Below are positions 59,801-64,000 of a DNA stretch of 64,000 nt, piece after piece. Source of the stretch: Actinoplanes aureus (lineage in GTDB: Bacteria > Actinomycetota > Actinomycetes > Mycobacteriales > Micromonosporaceae); contig NZ_JADQTO010000028.1 of the NCBI RefSeq assembly GCF_015704865.1, positions 1-64,000 of the forward strand, written 5' to 3'. The translations under genes were made by a program, and so were the position numbers. The notes under the pieces were generated by a model. It was given only the letters and a program-made list of their open reading frames with translations, had not been told where the DNA came from and did not search any database. Position 1 is the first letter of the stretch, and each line of letters begins with the position of its first letter.

Positions 59801-60447
59801 CGGGGTCGGCGTTCTTGCCCGGGGCGCTGTTCGGGTGTGGCCGGCCGGGGTTTGGGGGGTTCGGGGTGGCTGAGCTGGCTGGGGCTGGGCGAGGGTCGGG
59901 TCAGGTGGCTCCGGCTGGGGGGGTGCAGGCGGCGTCCAGGGGCGGCGGGCCGGGCCGGGCACTGAGGCCGACCCGGGCGGCAGGGCCGGGAACCGCAGGG
60001 CCGGGCCGACGCTTAGGCCGAGCCGGCCGTCAGGGGGCGGGCCACGCGGGACGGCAGCGCGGGGCCGAGCCGCCAAGCCGAGCCGGACCGCCAGGCCGAG
60101 CCGAACCGCCAAGCCGAGCCGGACCGCCAGGCCGAGCCGAACCGCCAGGCCGAGCCGAACCGCCAAGCCGAGCCAGACGGTTAAACCGCGTTGGCAGGCG
60201 ACAGGCGGCTGGGGCGAGAGGCCGGACCGAAAGGCGGGCGGCAGGGCCAGGCGCTGAGGCCGAGCCGGACAGCCGGGCCGGGAACCGCAGGGCTGGGCCG
60301 GCAGTCAAGCCGAGCCGGGCGGCAGGGCCGGGCCAAGCGGGGCACCCAAGCCGAGCCGGCCCGCCAGGTGGAGCCGGGCGGCCGAGCCGGGCGGGATCGT
60401 GGGCGGATTAGGGCGATGCCGCTGCCTGCCTTCGCCGGCGATGGGGG
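59801..60447. other. repetitive GC-rich intergenic region
   Basis: About 650 bp of degenerate GCCGAGCC/GCCGGGC-type repeats with no RBS-led gene on either strand. Within it 60075-60180 is a clean minisatellite (separate entry). It separates the oxidoreductase and the hydrolase gene, which converge. Frames here only translate the repeats. Confidence 0.6.
60075..60180. repeat. 18-bp minisatellite, about six units
   Basis: Five full units alternate between AAGCCGAGCCGGACCGCC and AGGCCGAGCCGAACCGCC (60075, 60093, 60111, 60129, 60147) and a sixth is partial from 60165. Units differ by two or three bases, consistent with slippage. No spacer variation, so not a CRISPR. Confidence 0.9.
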
Positions 60448-61707
60448 TCAGCAGCGGCCGGCGGCCATTTTCATTAGATGGTCGAGGACCTTTTCGCCGG
60501 ATGTTCGGAGGCCGTCGTGTTCGAACTCGTTCGTTACCCACGTGCGCAGGTTGGGGACGGCTGCGGCGGTTTCCAAGGAGAGGCCGGCGTCGACGTACAT
60601 GTCGTCGGCGTAGACAGCGGCGCAGATTGGGATCTCGTTGGTTGCGAGCCGGTCGAGGTCGTACAGGGGTGGCCAGTCGTCGGCGTCGGCCAGCAGGTTC
60701 GCGGCGGCGGCGAAGGGTTTCAGGGAGGTGATCTGCTCGAACATCCAGGGGTACATCATTTCGCCAGTGAACAGCAGCGGGTTGGCGTCGGCGGCGAACT
60801 CGGGGTGTTGGGCCATGGCACGGGCGGCGGCCCAGCCGGTTGGGCGGGAGCCCTGGCCGTAGGTGTATTCCTGCAGCGCGAAGAGTGGGGTGTCGATGAA
60901 ACCGGTGGAGCGCATGACCTCGTACCGGAAGGTGTCCGACAGCTCGGACCCGTGCCAGGCCTCCTCGAAGAGCCAGTGCAGTTGGGCGTATCCGGGGCTC
61001 ATGCCGAAGGCGTTGCCGAGCAGGCGCAGGCGATCGACGGTGAGCCGGTCGCCGTCGGGCAGGCGTACGTCGGTCGTGGACAGGTGGTCGGCGACGCGGC
61101 GCACGATGGCGGCGTCTTGAGGGAAAGCGCGGTAGAACTCGGCGTTCTTGGCGGCGACCCGGGGGTAGGTGCGGGCGTACACGTCGTCGGCGGTTGCGGT
61201 CAGGCCGGGCACGCCGCCGGTGATGTAGCAGGTGCGCAGGCCGTGCGGGGCCGTGGACAGGTAGGTCATGGTGACGAAACCGCCGTAGCTCTGGCCGAGC
61301 GTGTCCCATTTCTCCCCAGCTGCGACTCGGTGCCGCAGGATCTCCGCGTCGGCGACGATGCTGTCGGCGCGGAACAGCTTGAGGCGGGCGGCGAGTTGGT
61401 CGGCGGGCATGTCACGTACCGTGCGGGCGGAGATCGGCGTGCTGCGGCCGGTGCCGCGCTGGTCGAGCAGCAGCACCCGGTGGGTTTTGACCGCGTGGCC
61501 GATCCAGCTGTCGGCGGCCAGCGGCCGCGGGGACTTGCCGCCCGGGCCGCCCTGGAGAAACAGCAGCCACGGCAGGTTGTCGCCGAACCGATCGGAGGCG
61601 GTCACCTCACGGGCGAAGACCTCGATCGTGGTTCCGTCGGGCCGGCGATGGTCCAACGGAACGGTGACGGTGTGGTCGACGAAACGCAGCCCAGGATGCG
61701 CGATCAT
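60448..61707 (-). CDS. alpha/beta hydrolase (proline iminopeptidase-like)
   Basis: A 419-aa hydrolase: LLFLQGGPGGKSPRPL near residue 48 (oxyanion hole H-G-G-P-G variant), LLLDQRGTGRSTP near 80, nucleophile elbow GQSYGGF near 140, and near the C-terminus EFEHDGLRTSG with the catalytic His. Family S33 aminopeptidases remove N-terminal Pro or amino acids; substrate here unknown. The ATG at 61707 has a weak RBS. No related neighbours. Confidence 0.85.
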   Translation of the reverse strand: MIAHPGLRFVDHTVTVPLDHRRPDGTTIEVFAREVTASDRFGDNLPWLLFLQGGPGGKSPRPLAADSWIGHAVKTHRVLLLDQRGTGRSTPISARTVRDMPADQLAARLKLFRADSIVADAEILRHRVAAGEKWDTLGQSYGGFVTMTYLSTAPHGLRTCYITGGVPGLTATADDVYARTYPRVAAKNAEFYRAFPQDAAIVRRVADHLSTTDVRLPDGDRLTVDRLRLLGNAFGMSPGYAQLHWLFEEAWHGSELSDTFRYEVMRSTGFIDTPLFALQEYTYGQGSRPTGWAAARAMAQHPEFAADANPLLFTGEMMYPWMFEQITSLKPFAAAANLLADADDWPPLYDLDRLATNEIPICAAVYADDMYVDAGLSLETAAAVPNLRTWVTNEFEHDGLRTSGEKVLDHLMKMAAGRC

Positions 61708-62024
61708 CCGCCGATGATGGCAGCTGGTGCGCCGGCTCGCTTGCTGCTGCCGCGTCTGAGAACGCTGAACACGCGGTGCGTTCCATGCGCCAGCGAGACA
61801 GCCACTGCTCCTTGCTCGGTGGTCGATAAGGCGGGGGTTTGCGGGCCGGCTGTGCCTGAGGGCTGTCACCGTGCCACTCGCACACGCGCACCAGGGGTAC
61901 GCCGTTCTGCCAGCCTGGGGCCGAGCTTGGTTTCGGGATCGAATGCCGGGACGTGGCATTCATATGGCCGGTCGGGGTCTCGGCGGCCAGGAGTCAGTGG
62001 GCTGGGAGCGGGTATAGGTCGATC
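61708..62024. other. intergenic region
   Basis: About 320 bp between the hydrolase start and the small gene at 62025; no frame with an RBS and no strong repeat seen. Must hold the hydrolase promoter. Confidence 0.4.
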
Positions 62025-62213
62025 ATGACTGACTACGATCCTGAGCAGTTCGCGGAGTTCACCACCCAGGACGGGCCGGGTTCGGCCGACGTCGAGCGGG
62101 TGGAGCATCCGGAGCAGGAGCATCCGGAGCAGGAGGCGCACGGCGGGAGCATGGCGCCGGGTCTCGTCGACCCCACCGGGCGCCAGGTTGCGGACCCGCC
62201 GCCGGGCCGCTGA
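62025..62213 (+). CDS. small acidic hypothetical protein (62 aa)
   Basis: ATG with GGTATAGG upstream. The product is acidic with two tandem HPEQE segments (ERVEHPEQEHPEQEAH) and a Pro/Gly-rich end. Intrinsically disordered by composition. No family. The repeat could bind metal or be a spacer. A real but modest gene call. Confidence 0.45.
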   Translation: MTDYDPEQFAEFTTQDGPGSADVERVEHPEQEHPEQEAHGGSMAPGLVDPTGRQVADPPPGR

Positions 62214-62562
62214 CCATCGCAGCCTGACGGGCCGGCGGCAAGCGGATCGCCTGCCTCCGCAAGCGGTGGGTCAAGCGACAGGGGCCGCGCAGCGGGCGCG
62301 ACATACCGGTCGCGGTCGGCGCTGCGGGCAAGGGCAAGCCCGCGGCAGCGCGGCGGGCAAGGGCGAGGGCAAGGCAAGGGCAAGGCCGCGGCGGGCTCGT
62401 GGCGGGTTAGCGGCGGAGCGTGCGCGGCGGCGGGCGCGGCGGCGGGGGCGGCGGGCATCACATGTGTATCAGGGGTGGATTGGCATGGCCCGGCTCATTG
62501 CCGTTCTTCGATGGTCGGTGGTGGGGTAGGGGAACCATTCCCCTGTACCCCGGAGGTCGTTC
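62214..62562. other. GC-rich intergenic region with GGCAAGGGC repeats
   Basis: Degenerate repeats of GGCAAGGGC around 62330-62390 and strong GC skew; no gene supported. Upstream part of the carboxypeptidase promoter region; an RBS for that gene (CCGGAGG) lies at its right end. Confidence 0.5.
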
Positions 62563-63834
62563 ATGAGACGACGATCCCTGGCCGCCGTCGCTGCGGTCGC
62601 GCTCTGCGTGACTTCGGCATTCGCCGCCTCCTCTCCCGCTGGAGCGGGACCGACGCCGGACCCCGCCGCCGAATACGAGATCTACGACGTGCGCACGCAC
62701 GCGCACCGCAACACGATCGCCCACACCGGTGTGGCGATCGAGGACATCGAGCACGGGGTCGCCACGGTCACCGCGACCGGTGCCGAGGTGAGCAAGCTGC
62801 GCAAGCTCGGGTTCACCGTGAAAGAGGTCGACCCGGTGATGGGCACCCTCGACTTCCCGCCCGCTGACTCGGCGTACCACAACTACACCGAGACGATCGC
62901 CGCGATCAATTCGGCTGTCGCCGCGTATCCGGCCATCGCCAGCAAGCGGGTCCTCGGCAAGTCGTACGAGGGGCGCGACATCGTCGCGGTGAAGATCTCT
63001 GACAACGTGGGCACCGACGAGGCCGAGCCGGAGGTGCTGTTCGACGCGAACCACCACGCCCGCGAGCACCTGACCGTCGAGCAGGCGCTCTACCTGCTGG
63101 GCCAGTTCACCAGCGGCTACGCCGCGGACACCCGGGTCCGCAACATCGTGAACAGCCGGGAGATCTGGATCATCCCGATGGTCAACCCGGACGGCGTCGA
63201 GTACGACATCGCCAGCGGCAGCTACCGGTCGTGGCGCAAGAACCGGCAGCCGAACAGCGGTTCCAGCTACATCGGTACCGACCTGAACCGTAACTACGGC
63301 TACCGGTGGGGCTGCTGCGGCGGCTCGTCCGGCAGCACCTCGTCGGCCACCTACCGCGGCCCGTCGGCGTTCTCCGCACCGGAGACCCGGGTCATCCGCG
63401 ACTTCGTGAACAGCCGGGTCGTCGGCGGTGTCCAGCAGATCAAGGCCGCCATCGACTTCCACTCCTACTCGCAGCTGGTGCTCTGGCCGTACGGGCACAC
63501 GACGGCGAACACCAGCACCGGCATGAACGCGGACCAGGCCAACACGTTCGCCACGTTCGGCCGGCAGATGGCCGCCACCAACGGCTACACACCGCAGCAG
63601 TCCAGCGATCTGTACATCACCGACGGTGACTCCCTCGACTGGCTCTGGGGCACGCACAAGATCTTCGCGTACACCTTCGAGCTGTACCCGGGCGGCGCGT
63701 CGGGCGGCGGCTTCTACCCGCCGGCCAGCGTGATCCCGCGCGAGACGTCCCGCAACCGGGAGGCGGCGCTGCTGCTCGCCGAGGTCGCCGACTGCCCGTA
63801 CAAGGTAATTGGGAAGCAATCCACCTACTGCTGA
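62563..63834 (+). CDS. secreted zinc carboxypeptidase (M14)
   Basis: A 423-aa exported enzyme: Sec signal (VAAVALCVTSAFAASSPAGAG), a propeptide-like region to about 110, then the M14 domain with zinc ligands NHHAREHLT near 167 (H-x-x-E), NPDGVEYD near 210, DLNRNYGYRW near 250, HSYSQLVLWPYG near 304 and the catalytic Glu in YTFELYPGG near 380. Carboxypeptidase T-like broad specificity would be expected. CCGGAGG upstream of ATG. Followed by a new gene after 15 bp. Confidence 0.93.
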   Translation: MRRRSLAAVAAVALCVTSAFAASSPAGAGPTPDPAAEYEIYDVRTHAHRNTIAHTGVAIEDIEHGVATVTATGAEVSKLRKLGFTVKEVDPVMGTLDFPPADSAYHNYTETIAAINSAVAAYPAIASKRVLGKSYEGRDIVAVKISDNVGTDEAEPEVLFDANHHAREHLTVEQALYLLGQFTSGYAADTRVRNIVNSREIWIIPMVNPDGVEYDIASGSYRSWRKNRQPNSGSSYIGTDLNRNYGYRWGCCGGSSGSTSSATYRGPSAFSAPETRVIRDFVNSRVVGGVQQIKAAIDFHSYSQLVLWPYGHTTANTSTGMNADQANTFATFGRQMAATNGYTPQQSSDLYITDGDSLDWLWGTHKIFAYTFELYPGGASGGGFYPPASVIPRETSRNREAALLLAEVADCPYKVIGKQSTYC

Positions 63835-63849
63835 TCCGATACTCGCCGC

Positions 63850-64000
63850 GTGCGGATATCCGAAGAGACGGTCCGGAGCCTCGTCGCGGCGCAGTTTCCG
63901 GAGTGGGCGGGCCAGCCGGTGCGGCAGGCCCGCTCCGCCGGGACGGTCAACGCGATCTTCCGCGTGGGCACCGGCCTGACGGCCCGATTCCCGCTTCGCG
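63850..64000 (+). CDS. aminoglycoside phosphotransferase-family protein (partial)
   Basis: GTG start at 63850, frame open to the right edge. VRISEETVRSLVAAQFPEWA then GTVNAIFRVGTGLTARFPLR matches the N-terminal lobe of APH-family kinases (S/T-G-x-x-N-x-x-F-R, followed by the ATP-binding strand). The rest lies outside the window, so activity cannot be judged. Confidence 0.75.
   Translation, partial: MRISEETVRSLVAAQFPEWAGQPVRQARSAGTVNAIFRVGTGLTARFPLR

Noticed and set aside
60075..60180. Possible CRISPR array
   Set aside because: Units of 18 bp are directly adjacent without unique spacers; a minisatellite.

Overview
The window looks like chromosome from a high-GC actinomycete, most likely Micromonosporaceae/Actinoplanes-like. 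This rests on codon usage, GTG starts, RBS types and families such as SCO6880-like proteins, CGNR regulators, F420/LLM oxidoreductases and HTH-SAM methyltransferase fusions. The genus is an inference; no 16S or marker gene is present.

Two regions meet at a tRNA-Pro(GGG) gene at 45970-46043 (minus strand). To its right (46.1-64 kb) is ordinary chromosome: der and cmk, then enoyl-CoA hydratase, MarR, a RibD-like deaminase with GTP cyclohydrolase II, a lipoprotein, transporters, small enzymes, a TetR/oxidoreductase pair, an alpha/beta hydrolase, an M14 carboxypeptidase and the start of a phosphotransferase gene. To its left, from an integrase ending at 44891 to the start of the window, is an integrative and conjugative element (ICE) whose far end is not visible. 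Its core parts are a tyrosine integrase beside the tRNA, a small excisionase-like HTH protein, a primase-polymerase/SF3 helicase replication protein (39.9-42.4 kb), a MobF relaxase-helicase (4.0-8.3 kb), and a translationally coupled type IV secretion operon running leftward from 22.4 to 11.2 kb (ParA-like ATPase, VirB2-like, VirB6-like, SCO6880/VirB3-B4-like, VirB4, VirD4, DUF4913 protein, two small proteins, lipoprotein, VirB1-like M23 peptidase).

Between the transfer and replication modules lie two cargo blocks, both on the minus strand. Cargo 1 (25.6-32.1 kb) holds an L,D-transpeptidase-like gene (apparently frameshifted), a 119-aa protein, a GNAT-like protein, an asparagine-synthetase-like protein that has lost its key catalytic residues, a cytochrome P450 and a PLP-dependent decarboxylase. 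Cargo 2 (34.0-39.0 kb) holds an XRE regulator, an ImmA/IrrE metalloprotease, a seven-helix MAB_1171c-type membrane protein, a second P450 and an XRE-methyltransferase fusion. Fragments of an AsnB-like gene and of a methyltransferase near 23.7-24.3 kb show that related cargo has been duplicated and lost.

The strongest unexplained signal is a family of tandem 10-bp repeats (TTGTCTNCGG on one strand, GACAACCGNA-type on the other, 3-4 units each). They occur at six intergenic places (22.69, 32.16, 39.56, 42.59, 42.66 and 44.83 kb), always in the same orientation relative to the gene downstream. The downstream genes are the transfer operon, cargo 1, a decayed ORF, the replication gene, the excisionase-like gene and a nucleotidyltransferase gene. 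This looks like the operator array of an ICE-wide regulon. Other structures worth attention are a nested inverted repeat at 1593-1728, a three-way-junction structure at 3027-3087, an oriT-like region before the relaxase, and a tRNA-Asn 3' half at 43659-43701 that suggests a second integration event.
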